DNA from: Iris pallida
Lineage: Eukaryota > Streptophyta > Magnoliopsida > Asparagales > Iridaceae
Direction: 5' to 3'
Assembly (NCBI GenBank): GCA_029216955.1
Contig: JANAVB010023996.1
Span: 18,264,742 to 18,328,741, forward strand
Length of the DNA stretch: 64,000 bases
Shown here: positions 23,304 to 35,039 of the stretch, piece by piece
Layout: the number at the start of each line of letters is the position of its first letter
How positions within the stretch are numbered: the stretch's first letter is position 1
Translations under genes and position numbers: made by a program
Notes under the pieces: generated by a model
Told to the model about the DNA's origin: nothing
Database searches by the model: none
Seen by the model: only the letters and a program-made list of their open reading frames with translations

Positions 23304-24544
23304 GAAAATGTATGCGTTCTTCCCGAAGGAGAGCACGCACCAGTCAGTGGAAGTAAGTAAAAAAAAGAATAAAAGCTGAAAGAAGGAGGAGAGAGAAAGA
23401 AAGATGGCAGGAAAAAAACGAGGGAGAGAGGAGAGAAAATCGGAGAGAGGGAGAGGGATCTGAAGAAGGAGGCGGAGAGGATCGGGCGGCGACGAGGCTG
23501 GGCGTGGACTCGACGGCAAGGGGCGGCGTCGGCGGGGGAGGCGGACACGCGCATAGGCGTCATGACGAGGGTTTCGGCTACGGCACGGCGGGAGGCGCCG
23601 GACGAGTGGGGAAGGAAAGGGGCGAAGGGGAGTTTGGGGAGCGGCGGCGGAGAAAGGGGAGCGGCTGTGCGGCGTTCGAGGTGGAGGATGAGGCGAGCTC
23701 GGCTAGACACGGCTGAGCGGGGGCGGCGCCGACGGAGGGTGACGGACACGCGGAGGCGCGTGTGGCGGAGATCCGACGTGGGGCTGGGGACTCCGATGGT
23801 CGGGCGACACTCGTGGGGGCTACCCGGACTAGATCTGGTGCTCCGAGGGAGGCGGAAGGTCACCAACGGGCGACGCAGCGGAGGTAAGTGCTGGTGGCGG
23901 TGGTGTTTATTTTTATTTATTATTTTTTTTGCTTATGGGAAGGTGGAGGAGACGACGGGGTGATCCAGGGGCCGGGTCAGGTGGTCGCAGGGTCAGTGGT
24001 GGCTGTGGTGACTGTTGTGTTCCGTCGGGTGGTGGTCTTGTTGGCTGTGGCGGTGATGGTGTGGTCTTGGTCGCCGGCAGAAGTTGGACAGAGAGTGGAG
24101 AAGGGGTGCTGGCGATTGCCTGGTCGGAGGGTCAGGGTCGGCCGGGCGTGGTGAGAATAGGTGGCTGTGGTGATAGGTCGATGGGCGAGAATAGGTGGCT
24201 GTGGTGGTGCTTTGGTGACGTGTGGTAGTTGTATGGCCGGGGTGGCCGGGCTGTGGTTGCGACGTGGTGATGATGGTTGTGGTTGGCCGGGAGAGGGGGT
24301 CAGGATGGTCGGAGGATGGGTGTCGGGGGTTTGGTCGGAGGGCATGGAACGGGACGGCAAAGGCGATAGCTATGGATAGGCTAGGATTATGGATTTACTG
24401 TTTGTCGTGTCGGGGTTGTCGACACGGAGAACACAATGTATATGTAACACATGGAATAAGAATTGTACGGGGAGGGAGAACATGGACACGATGCACTCAC
24501 GTGGGGGATTTGTGGATGTGAGAAATTTATGGAGGAGTACCTGC

Positions 24545-24554
24545 CTATTTATAG
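24545..24554 (-). promoter_or_regulatory. LTR TATA box (CTATAAATAG)
   Basis: On the minus strand it follows TTATCCAACTGGGAATTCCC, the same block that precedes CTATATAA in the + copy of this LTR family. Conserved position between copies supports it as the LTR promoter. Confidence 0.5.
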
Positions 24555-25368
24555 GATGTGGGAATTCCCAGTTGGATAAGGATTGAGATTTTAAAACCCA
24601 AATAGATAATTTACTATTAAATTTAAACCAATACATTCATATCTAAATCTAAATCCAAATCCGATTTAAATATAGATAAATAACACATTTAAATTAAACT
24701 ATTTAATTTAAATCAACAAATCTAATCACCATTTAATTTATCATAAATAAATCCAAAATATCTTTTTATAGAATTTATATATTAATTAATTTCGAAAATT
24801 ATAATAAATATTTAAGTATTATTAGGAAAAATTTCACACTACCTTTTTATTTAAATAGCATAATAATTTCGAAAGTGAGAATAAATATTTTAAATAGCAG
24901 TATGAAATATCTTTAAAAAAATTTCAAAAATAAACATAAATATTCAAATATTTAAAATGCCTTCTTGCTAAATAATTTATTATAAATAATAAAAATTAAT
25001 TTTTGAAAATGTACATGAAATAATTTTTATGTGTTTTAGTCGAGTAGAATATTCACATAAATCTAGTTTTCTAAGTTACCATTAAAATAAAATAGCATTT
25101 TATAAATAATTAAAATAATTAGTTTGGTAACCTCGATAGATACTTATCACAACTTTTAATAAAAATAATTATTATATATATATTTTGAAACCATCACCGA
25201 TAATAAGATCAAAACTATTTTTCTAAAAATATTTACCTCGCACATATTCGCACTTGACGAGTAAATACGAAAAACGCAAATTCTTGCACGACGTACAATA
25301 CGACTATGCGATGTATAAATACAAAAAAATCAGTACTAAAAATATAGTATAAATTTAGGGGTTTTACA

Positions 25369-25559
25369 TTGTGTCCACGTGTACCACAATATGTGCAAGT
25401 AAGTTTAGAACCAGTGGTAGTAGAAACTATGTTGACATGCTTGTTTGGTTTCTTGGAAAGACTATAAGTGAAAGTATGATAATAGGTCATGTTTCTTCCG
25501 TGCTTTCTGATTTTTAGTCCTCTTAGGTGTATGCTTAGCATTAGGACTAAACTTAGGCT
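25369..25559 (-). pseudogene. Copia-1 gag, middle fragment ending in a zinc knuckle
   Basis: A 191-bp piece between two insertions. It encodes a basic stretch and the beginning of a CCHC knuckle, CTYCGTRGH. The motif is completed by ISQHC across the solo LTR at 21327, giving the correct C-x2-C-x4-H-x4-C spacing. That confirms the two sides were once contiguous and places the LTR insertion within the knuckle. Confidence 0.8.
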
Positions 25560-26607
25560 TGTAGGAACGAAATAGTAAAGCAGAATACTCTAGAGGGGGG
25601 TGAATAGAGCTGGCAGCAGAATAGTGCTAATTAAAAATTGTTAGCAGCAAGATCACAGAATAATTCATAACTAAATAATGTAAAGGCAGAGATAAGAAAG
25701 CAAATGCAAAGACAGCGATGTATACTGGTTTCCCTCTGTTGAGGACTAGTCCAGTCGGTAGAACTCTTGCTACCAGTTGAATCCACTATTGGCAAAACCG
25801 TAAGTTTTCTTACGAAGTCCTTGCAACTTCTACAACGCGAGCTTTGATACGAAGAACTCGTCCAACTTCAATTGTGAAGAGGTATTCTTCTATCAAGCCT
25901 TCTGATTACAATCACTCAGAAACTTCTAGACCGCACCGTACTGGCAAAACGACTAGAGGATTGTAACTGGCTTGGGATCTGAAAATTAAAGCTCGAGAAA
26001 CACTTTTTAGAAGACTGAAAGCTTTTAGAAGAGAGAAGATTGAAAGTGAATGAGTGAGTTAAAATGATCGAAATCCTTCTCTATTTATAGGAGTTCCAAA
26101 GACAGAATTCTGGCAGAATTCGGACAGAATTCGGGCAGAACTCGATGAGCAAATCTCGGTCAAATTCGCAACTGCAGGAGGACCAAGTTTCAAGGAATTC
26201 AAAAACAAAACGGCCACTAACCGAACTCTGGCCGAGTTCTGTCAGGGTTAGATTAGGTTTTTAAAATTAGTTTTTGGGGAATTTTGAAAACCTTTTTGGA
26301 GCTTTTGTAAATACGAATGTTTTTCAAAACTAAGGACATTTTAAAAATATTTTGAAATCATTTTGGAATAGCCTATTTTCCAGTACGACTCGATGTACAA
26401 AGTATTCCTAGACTCAAATAAAATGAAAAATACATTGCTCAAAGAAATACAGACTCGAACAGGCAAACAACACTTCGGTCTTGAACTGTGTAGATAGCTG
26501 TTCTTGATCATGTCCAAGACTCCGAGATATTCTGACTAGCTCCATATACGAGACAGAGTTTGATCAATTATTAAAATCAGTTTGACCATATGACCAATGG
26601 GCCAACA
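25560..26607 (-). repeat. Copia-2 3' LTR
   Basis: Runs from TGTAGGAACGAAATAG to ...GACCAATGGGCCAACA and matches 33984-35039 almost base for base. The minus-strand promoter region (GAATTCGG-type motifs near 26105-26155 and 26225-26245, CTATAAATAG near 26080-26090) is intact. Confidence 0.92.
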
Positions 26608-26622
26608 AACTCCCCCATTTTG
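26608..26622 (-). other. Copia-2 polypurine tract
   Basis: Minus strand AAAATGGGGGAGTT directly before the 3' LTR start TGTTGGCCC, the expected plus-strand primer for reverse transcription. Confidence 0.85.
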
Positions 26623-27121
26623 ATAATTAACAAACTATGAATGATATAACATCTTTTGAGTAAGATACCAAAAATAGTTCAACATTGTTCAAATTGTTCA
26701 ATCCCTGTATTATTCTCAAAAACAAAATATAAATAGTTTAACATTGTTCAAAATTGTTCAATCCCTGTATTATTCTCAAAAACAAAATGTTAGATCCTAT
26801 TTCTCTCCCGTTGTCACTTAGCAAAATAATTGCAAAAGAGAAAGCTCTCCCGCAATCAATGCATAAGAAACAAACAGTGAAGAAACACAAAAAAAAATGT
26901 CTCATACAGTTTATAATATAGAAACAGATAAAGATGCTATAAATAAATAAACTGATGTGAAAGATAAACTATGAATCCCATAAAGATAAAATAATGTTCA
27001 AGAAACATAAATATCCAGTACAAGTCTGATAATAAAAGATAAAAAGACATAAACTTGGAATGTCGGAGCATTTCCAAGTGTACAGTAGATAATATCTAAG
27101 ACTCAAAAATCAGCTAATATA
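26623..27121 (-). other. Copia-2 3' untranslated region
   Basis: About 500 bp between the end of ORF3 and the polypurine tract, AT-rich and without coding signs. A ~60-bp direct duplication is visible at 26680-26790: AGTT(C/T)AACATTGTTCAA...TTCAATCCCTGTATTATTCTC occurs twice. Confidence 0.6.
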
Positions 27122-28422
27122 TCACATCTCCTCCTCATCATCAGCATCAGCATGACCGACATGTCCAGAAGGACCAGCTCCAGAAGTACCAGCGCCAGAA
27201 GGGTGAGAAGGGGCACCAGTGTAAAACTCACCGACATAGTCTCGAGGAGGAGCACGGTCAGAACGGTACCAATCATATGCGTTACCGGGCTGAAAGTAGG
27301 CATGAACAGCCTCATCCTCACAGCGGTAACCAGAGAAGGCTGGATCTCTAGGAATAGAACCGACAGAATGTCCAGTCTGAGCAAATCGGAGATCAGCGAG
27401 AGAATTTGCTATCGCCTGATAACGAGTGACATCGCGGAACTCACGTTCGTGGGCCATATCCGTCATCGAGACGTGCAAATCAGAAAGATGCTGGTGTATG
27501 CCTTCAAAGGTCATGGCATATTGCTGAGTAGGTGGAGGAGGGTGGAGCAGTAGGAGGAGCAGTACGAGGAGCAGCAGCAGTCATACTACGACGAGATAGC
27601 TTAAGAAACTTGGGCTCAGGGTCTTGAGTACAAGTTGACAGATCGATATCAAAATGCTGGAAGATGCGTAGAAGAATCATCGCATAAGAGAGATTTCTAT
27701 CTCTTGCACGACAACGTCCCATCATCTGGATAATAGTCTTAGGGACAGAAAAAGGAATCCCCTTAAGAATGTGATACATAGCAGATAGTTCAAGTGATGT
27801 GACATCATCCTTTAAAGTAGACTTCGGAAGAAAAGTGGAGTAGATGATGCGATGCAATTCATAATTAAACAAGTTCAAGTTGTTTGCCTTGAACTTTTCA
27901 GAGCGAACTCGATCAGGTGCACAGAGTTCAGCTTTGAAACTAACAAGTGTCGTGCCGTCGGGAAAATCAAATTCAGTAATATCAACAAGCGGTGCACCTT
28001 CGTTAGATAGACCAAGGATTTCCGCTAAGAGTACATCATTGAACTCGATGTCTAGTCCGCCAACACGAGTACTTATGTCAAACGTGTTTAATATAATATT
28101 ACAGTAGAAAAGTCTAATGGCATTAGTAGCTACCGGGAAATAAAGTTTAACAACGTGTTGTAACCCTAATGCCTCAAAATAAGGGCAATTCTGGAAACAC
28201 AGTCCATTTGATAGGAGCGCCTGTGCATATGGATCTCATAGAGAAGTCTCCATACCACAGAAGGGCTTGATCTAGGGTTTGAAAATAAAATCCATCGAAT
28301 GCGCCATTGTTCGATTGAACTGGTGAAAAGAGGAAATCCGTGGGTGGATTCGAAGATAATCCATCCTCACTAGGATTGGTCGTCTTCTTCCTCTTGAAGG
28401 GGTTAAATCCCTTAGGCGGCAT
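27122..28422 (-). pseudogene. Copia-2 ORF3, 'putative plant transposon protein'-like
   Basis: Starts MPPKGFNPFKRKK (28422) and ends with an acidic DDEEEM and stop at 27122, about 430 codons with at least two frameshifts (near 28190 and 27515). The middle part aligns with copia-1 ORF3: YELHRIIYSTFLPK, TSLELSAMYHILKGIPFSV and FDIDLSTCTQ near 27860-27630. The C-terminal third, missing in copia-1, has a helical segment (FEGIHQHLSDLHVSMTDM) and a Gly/Pro-rich acidic tail. As in copia-1 it follows pol on the same strand after ~630 bp. No membrane segment is seen. The presence in two diverged elements shows ORF3 is a lineage feature and not a chance capture. Confidence 0.7.
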
Positions 28423-28666
28423 TGTGCAAATAAAGTAAATATGCACAAATTAAAAGAAGGAGAAATACGGAGTTATACCTCCCGAGATTCGAGTATGTTG
28501 TAGAGGACAACGATCTCTGCACGAATCCAAAATTTGGATGGATTTTACCACGTAGATTGGGAGAAACGGAGTGGTAAAGAACTAGGGTTTGAGGGCCCTC
28601 GCGCGGCTGCTGTTGCTGTGAAGGTGGGTTTAGAAGCAATGAAGAAGAAAGGCTCTCGGGTTCTGG

Positions 28667-28731
28667 TTATATAACCAGATACCACTAACCGAACTCGGGC
28701 CGAATTCGGTCCGAATTCTGGCCGAATTCGC
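28667..28731 (-). promoter_or_regulatory. Internal promoter-like module before copia-2 ORF3
   Basis: On the minus strand, four tandem motifs of the form CGAATTCGG/CGAGTTCGG (28731-28688) are followed by the perfect palindrome CTGGTTATATAACCAG (28663-28678), which includes a TATA-like core. ORF3 starts ~245 bp downstream. The plus-strand text CACTAACCGAACTCGGGCC (28683-28701) nearly repeats CACTAACCGAACTCTGGCC of the element's own LTR (34637-34655). Confidence 0.55.
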
Positions 28732-29053
28732 CTGGGGTTGGTTTGGAACACTTTCTTTTTCATTGACTCATTTCAAAGATTTAATTCAAAGATTAGTAAT
28801 TTTAACATTCAATTAATATAATTAATATTATTTTATAGATTAAATATCGTTACACAGCGACTGTCTCAGATTAGCTGTAGGAGTATTATCCTAGCTGGCG
28901 GAGGTTCACCGGGGAACTCTTAAGTACCGCTTCGCTTCAACCGTAGTTCTGGTGACAGACAGACTCTTTATTGGCTTATTTCTAACACAGTTTTTGCGTA
29001 TTGAAATATAATCATAAAATAAAATTAATTAACATTGTTGACGTCTAAAATTT

Positions 29054-32000
29054 CTAATTCTCGACGTAAATAATTGAAACGATCTCTGCTAGAGGTTTTG
29101 TGAAGATGTCAGCTAATTGATTCTCAGTATCTATGTACACAAGATCAATATCTCCATTCTGATGATAATCTCTAAGAAAATGATGTCGAATCTCGATATG
29201 CTTAGTACGAGAGTGACATACTGGATTCTTAGTCAAATTAATTATGCTCGTGTTGTCACAGAAAATGGAAATGTGTATGTAAAATAAATCATAGTCTTCT
29301 AAGGTTTGTTTCATCCACAAAATCTGAGCACAACAACGTCCTGCGGCGATATACTCAGCCTCTGTTGTTGATAGGGCTACAGAATTTTGCTTTTTACTAA
29401 ACCATGAGACTAAAACCTTGCCTAAGAAATGACATGTGCCGCTGGTACTTTTTCTATCAACTTTGTATCCAGCAAAATCTGCATCCGAGTAACCAATAAG
29501 GTCAAAGGACTTAGTTTTGGGATACCATAAGCCAACAGAAGAAGTGCCCTTAAGGTATCGAAAGATACGCTTAACTGCGCACAGATGTGATTTCTTTGGA
29601 TTAGCTTGAAAACGTGCACACAGGCAAACACTGAATATAATATCTGAACGACTAGCAGTTAAAAAAGTAAACTACCGATCATACCTCGATACTTACGTGT
29701 GTCGACCGGCTTGCCTTGTTCATCAATATCAAGCTTTATTAATGTTGCCATCGGAGTGCCAATAGGTTTGACATTGTCCAGATCAAACTTCTTTAGCAAA
29801 TCTTTTGTGTACTTGGCTTGATTTATGAATATCCTATTGTCAGTTTGTTTGATTTGTAGTCCGAGAAAGAATTTCAGCTCTCCCATCATGCTCATCTCAA
29901 ACTCATTCTGCATACACTTAGAGAATTCTTGACACAGAGATTCATCAGTAGATCCAAATATAATATTATCGATATAGACTTGTATTAAGAGAAGCTTGCC
30001 ATTAAAAGACTTAATAAAAAGTGTAGTATCAACCATGCCCTTTGAAAAATTGTTGTCAAGTAGGAAAGAGCTTAGACGATCATACCAAGTACGAGGGGCT
30101 TGTTTCAAACCGTATAAAGCTTTTTTCAACTTGAAAATATGATTAGGGTTTTTAAAATCTGTGAAACCTGGAGGTTGTGCTACAAAAACTTCTTCTTTTA
30201 TAAAACCATTTAAAAATGCACTCTTGACATCCATTTGAAATAATTTGAAATTATGAAAAGTTGATTCCTTCTTCCTGATTGTTGTTGATTCCTTCTTCCT
30301 GATTGTATCCTTGAGCTACGAGTCGAGCCTTATTACGAGTCACTAAACTATTCTCGTTCAGTTTATTTCGGAATACCCAACGGGTGCCAATGACCGGATG
30401 ATCAATAGGCTTGGGAACAAGTTCCCAAACTTGATTCCGTTCAAATTGGTTTAATTTCTCTTGCATAGCATCTATCCAAAAATTATCACTACATGCTTCA
30501 TCAATGATTTTGGGTTCTAGCTGTGAAATGAATGCAACACTAGAAACAATATCTCTGTTGGATGTACGAGTACTTACAGCTTTGGTAATATCACCAATTA
30601 CCAAATCCTTTGGATGATCAACCATAAATTTTAATCTTTTCGGCAGACTCTGAAGGTAGCTGGTTCCTGGATCTTCTCTAGGAGGATCAGCTAGTGCTGA
30701 GCTTGGTTGAGAATCAGCTGGTGTTGAGCTTGGTACAGTTAGATCTTCGTCATTGTCATCAATAGTCATTTGATTCAATTCATCAAAGGTTACGTTGATT
30801 GATTCTTCGATGATCATAGTTCGTTTGTTGAAGACTCTGTATCCTTTGCTTTTGGCCGCATAACCTAAAAATATACCTTCATCAGCCTTTTCGTCAAACT
30901 TTCCCAAATTGTCTTTTGTATAAGAATAAAGCATTTACAACTAAATATTCTAAAATATGAAACTGATGGAATTCTATCAAACCATAACTCAAATGGAGTC
31001 TTCTTCGATTTGGGTCGAATTAGAACTTTTTGAGAACAAAACAAGCTGTATTGACAGCTTCAGTCCAGAAATATTTGAGAAGACAAAACTGGTTTAACAT
31101 TACTCTGGCCAGTTCGGATAGAGTTCTGTTCTTACGTTCCACAACTCCATTTTGTTGTGGAGTCCTAGGACAGGAGAACTCGTGTACAAAACCGTATGTG
31201 TCACAAAATTGCTCAAACTCTGCATTCTCGAATTCGCCACCATGATCGCTTCTAATACGAGTGATCATGTAACCTTTTTTATTCTGTACTTTCTTGCAAA
31301 AGGCAAAAAATTCGGATAATGCATCATTCTTGCGTGTCAAAAAGTATACCTACGTGTATCTAGAATAATCATCTACAATTACAAAAGCATATAACTTACC
31401 TCCGAGGCTAGTAACTCTGCTAGGACCAAATAAGTCCATATGTAGCAATTGTAGAGGTCTAGTAGTACATACTGCGTTTACTGACTTGAATATGGATCTG
31501 GTAGCTTTGTTCTTTTCACATTGGCTGCATACCGAATCCTTCTTGAATGTTATGTCCGATAAACCGCGTACTAGCTTCTTCGTGGATAATCTTGAGATTG
31601 TGTCCATATTTGCGTGACCGAGTCTCATATGCCACAGATGACTCTCATCACTTTTAGCCATTAAGCATCTACCTGAAATATTAGTTTCTTCCAACAAATA
31701 GAAAACATATATGTTGTCTTCCCTGATACCTTCAAAGATAGTACTACCAGTTGAGCTATCAACTATAGTACATTTGTCTTTGCCAAAGTTGATGCCATAA
31801 CCATGATCAGCTAGATGACTTATGCTGAGTAGATTATTTTCAACTCGGTAACTAGACAGACATCCTTAATCACAGGATAGGAAGACTTACCAACATCACC
31901 GATACCAATATACCCTTTCAAGTTGTTACCGAAGGAGACATAACCTTCCTTCTTTTTTTTCGACAGTATTGCAAATAATATAGCGTCACCGGTCATATGC

Positions 32001-32056
32001 CATGAACAACCGCTGTCGAGAATCCATTTGCTTTTAGCATGTGAAAGGTGTTCCAC
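29054..32056 (-). pseudogene. Copia-2 pol (protease, integrase, RT, RNase H)
   Basis: Protease LDSGCSWHMTGD near 32010; gag-pre-integrase LWHMRLGHANMDT near 31620; integrase HMDLFGP (31435) and RSDHGGEF (31235) with ERKNRTL (31140), so the catalytic triad is present. RT begins near 30930, but a short tandem duplication at 30260-30305 (repeating NNQEEGIN) replaces the conserved YAPVARLE block. The catalytic motif reads YIDN (29965-29975) in place of YVDD. RNase H ends with ADIFTKP near 29100. Frameshifts occur near 31700, 31340, 30935 and 29650. The element cannot encode its own RT. Confidence 0.9.
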
Positions 32057-32129
32057 CTACAAAATAATTTACAGATGAAACTTTTGGTACCCATTTCTTG
32101 TAGGGTCCTGAAATGTTAGCTTTTGGTAT

Positions 32130-33890
32130 CCATGCATAAATATTTAAATCAACAAGCTTTCTGATTCTACATGCAGGAGAAATATGACCAGTGTGGCCAC
32201 AATAATAACATTGTGCATGTTGAGTGTTGAAAGCTGAGTGATGTGCATGGTTGGTAGGTTTAGGTTTTCTGGTATAGAAGAAAGCATACCTATAATCCTG
32301 TTTGGGCTTAACCTTTTGGGGTAAAAGTTTGATATGGTTAGGTCTGACATGTTTGGTTTGGGAATGTTTCGATTATTCGGTAAGTGACACGTGTTAGGGT
32401 AGGAAGCAGCAGTCTCAGGCTGTTTTTCTAACCTAATTTCCAATTTTTGGAAGTGTCATACAACTTAGTATAGTCAGAAGTGAGCGCTTCCATTCAGACT
32501 TGTGCACATTGAAGACTTTCTTCTCTTTAGAAAGTTCTTCTTTCAGTTGGTCAATAACCTTGTCTTTCTCTTCAGATGACTTGGTAGTCTCGTGTAATAA
32601 GAGCTTGACAGATGAAAGCTCACCAGACTCACTAACATTATTTCTAATCTCAGCTAGTTGGTCGATAAGTCTTCCTATTTCACCTTTGTACTCTTTGAGT
32701 ACCTTCTTAGAGGTCTGATATTTGCTACGCAGTTTTCTGTAATCACTTATCAGTTCACTGAAGGCATCTCCTAATTGCTCAAAGGTGAAGTCATCATATG
32801 CATCAACTACAGGTTCAGAGAGTACCTGATCGGATGCCATAAAGCATATATTTGTAGCTTTTGATTGTTCATCTTCTGAGTCGCTGGCTTCACTTTCATG
32901 CCATATGCTGGTGTTGGCATACTTTTGATATGTTGATCTCTTCAGGTTCCCTTTCTCATACCTGTTGCTCTTCTTGCTTGATGATGAGTTTGTAGGACAA
33001 TCCTCTTCCTGTGTCCCTTCTTCTTGCAGCCATAGCAGACAGCATCATCTTGATACCAGTTGTTGCTACTATTGTTTTCTTTGGCTTTCTTCTCATATCT
33101 CATGAATCTTTTGAATTTTCTTGCTAGGAGTGCTTGATCTTCAGCATCAGATTCACTGCTGTCTGAATCACCTTCAGCAGCTTTTCTGTGCTGAGCCTTG
33201 AAAGCGATCGTTTTCTCCTTTGGTGCAGGCTCTTCAAATCTTGTAGCTCCAGTTCATGAGTGAGTAGCTTACCCATGAGTACTTCGAGGGACATAGTTGT
33301 GAGGTCGTTCCCTTCAATAATTGCAGTAGCCTTTGGAATCCAGTTCTTGGTAAGTGCTCGCAGGAGTTTGCGAATCTTTTCATGGTTACTGTAATCTTTG
33401 CCTAGGGAGGACAAAAGATTTACAATATCCAAGAATCTTTCGAACATCTGAGTAACTGTTTCGTTGGGCTTCATCTTGAACACCTCAAACTCTTGAGTAA
33501 GTCTGCTGACCTTTGATTCTTTGACTTGAGTCGTGCCTTCATGTGTGACTTCAAGAAGCTTTCATACTTCATTAGCAGTTGTGCAGATAGACACCCTGTT
33601 AAATTCAGTTCTGTCTAAAGCACAAAATAAAGCATTAATAGCATGTGTGTCAAGACTGGCCTTTTTCTTTTCTTCCTCTGTATATCTGTTATGGGGTTTT
33701 TCAATTAAAACTCCATCAACATTTATAAAGGTGGCTTTTGACAGCCATAAATAACAATAGACCATAAATCAAAGTCAAGTGATTTCAAGAAGAAACTCAT
33801 CCGTGTTTTCCAATAGGTATAATTCGTACCATCAAACAGTGGAGGTCTGTTTGTGGCCTGGCCTTCACTTGTGAATTTCACAGTTGCCAT
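32130..33890 (-). pseudogene. Copia-2 gag
   Basis: Starts MATVKFTSEG (33890), followed by the NRPPLFDGTNYTYW motif typical of copia gag (UBN2/gag_2 family). The NHEKIRKLLRALTKNWIPK helix lies near 33390. A first knuckle (CYGCKKKGH) is near 33035, and a coiled-coil stretch with heptads runs from 32840 to 32480. A second CCHC knuckle, CYYCGHTGHISPAC, is at ~32170-32215. Several frameshifts. The extra knuckle and the coiled coil are shared with copia-1. Confidence 0.82.
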
Positions 33891-33968
33891 GTGTTGTGCT
33901 GTGATCTATATAACAATTAGTTAAATGAATAAATAATTGCAATGTTACCTTACTTTACCTGTAACACC

Positions 33969-33983
33969 CGCTCTGATATCAAT
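33969..33983 (-). other. Copia-2 primer binding site
   Basis: Minus strand ATTGATATCAGAGC directly inside the 5' LTR. It resembles TGGTATCAGAGC, the site complementary to initiator Met tRNA in plant retrotransposons, with one or two substitutions. Confidence 0.75.
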
Positions 33984-35039
33984 TGTAGGAACGAAATCGT
34001 AAAGCGAATACTCTAGAGGGGGGTGAATAGAGTTGGTAGCGGAATAGTGCTAATTAAAAATTGTTAGCAGCAAGATCACAGAAAATAATCACAACTAATA
34101 ATGTAAAGGCAGAGATAAGAAAGCAAACGCAAAGACAGCGATGTATACTGGTTTCCCTCTGTTTAGGACTAGTCCAGTCGGTAGAACTCTTGCTACCAGT
34201 TGAATCTACTATTGGCAAAACCGTAAGTTTTCTTACGAAGTCCTTGCAACTTCTACAACGCGAGCTTTGATACGAAGAACTCGTCCAACTTCAATTGTGA
34301 AGAGGTATTCTTCTATCAAGCCTTCTGATTACAATCACTCAGAAACTTCTAGACCGTACTGCACTGACAAAACGACTAGAGGATTGTAACTGGCTTGGGA
34401 TCTGAAAATTAAAGCTCGTAAAAAACTCTTTGGAAGACTGAAAGCTTTTAGTAGAGAGAAGATTGAAAGTGAATGAGTGAGTTAAAACGATCGAAATCCT
34501 TCTCTATTTATAGGAGTTCCAAAGACAGAATTCTGGCAGAATTCGGGCAGAATTCGGGCAGAACTCGATGAGCAAATCTCGGTCAAATTCGCAACTGCAG
34601 GAGGACCAAGTTCCAAGAAATTCAAAAAAAACAGCCACTAACCGAACTCTGGCCAAACTCTGGCCGAGTTCTGTCAGGGTTAGGTTAGGTTTTTAAAATT
34701 AGTTTTTGGAGAATTTTGAAAACCTTTTTGGAGCTTTTGTAAATACGAATGTTTTTTAAAACTAAGGACATTTTAAAAACATTTTGAAATCGTTTTGGAA
34801 TAGCCTATTTTCCAGTACGACTCGGTGTACAAAGTATTCCTAGACTCAAATAAATAAAAAATACATTGCTTAAAGAAATACAGACTCGAACAGGCAAACA
34901 ACACTTCAGTCTTGAACTGTGTAGATAGTTGTTCTTGATCATGTCCAAGAGTCCGATATATTCTGACTAGCTCCATTTATCGAGACAGAGTTTGATCAAT
35001 TATTAAAATCAGTTTGACCATATGACCAATGGGCCAACA
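33984..35039 (-). repeat. Copia-2 5' LTR
   Basis: A 1,056-bp LTR bounded by TG...CA and matching 25560-26607. On the minus strand the order is TGTTGGCCCATTGG, an AT-rich part, GAACTCGG/GAATTCGG-type motifs (34672-34525), TATA box CTATAAATAG (34513-34504), and a leader ending ...GTTCCTACA before the PBS. Confidence 0.92.

Larger units (their letters stand above)
21328..25368 (-). repeat. Gypsy solo LTR, 4.04 kb (family G1), in copia-1 gag
   Basis: Bounded by TGTAACGCCCCAGTCCC at 21328 and ...GGGGTTTTACA at 25368, the reverse complement of the termini of the LTR at 12992-16821. Flanks are ATGTG (21323-21327) and TTGTG (25369-25373), a 5-bp target duplication with one mismatch. No internal gypsy sequence is present, so this is a solo LTR left by LTR-LTR recombination. 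It contains an (AAT)n run (23258-23300), a GC-rich segment (23460-24400) with chance ORFs, and a TATA box on the minus strand (24545-24554). Confidence 0.88.
25560..35039 (-). mobile_element. Copia-2: complete SIRE/Maximus-like copia element
   Basis: A 9.48-kb element with two LTRs of ~1.05 kb, PBS, gag, pol, ORF3 and PPT, all on the minus strand. Flanking pentamers are AGGCT (25555-25559) and ATGCT (35040-35044), consistent with a 5-bp target duplication carrying one mutation. It is inserted in the gag of copia-1, a member of the same lineage. The LTRs are very similar by eye, with scattered substitutions and small indels, so it is younger than its host, but its genes are broken. Confidence 0.92.

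Noticed and set aside
23090..24521. ORFs in the GC-rich and (AAT)n part of the solo LTR
   Set aside because: Low-complexity and GC-driven frames inside a defined LTR; poly-Tyr or poly-Ile runs come from the microsatellite.
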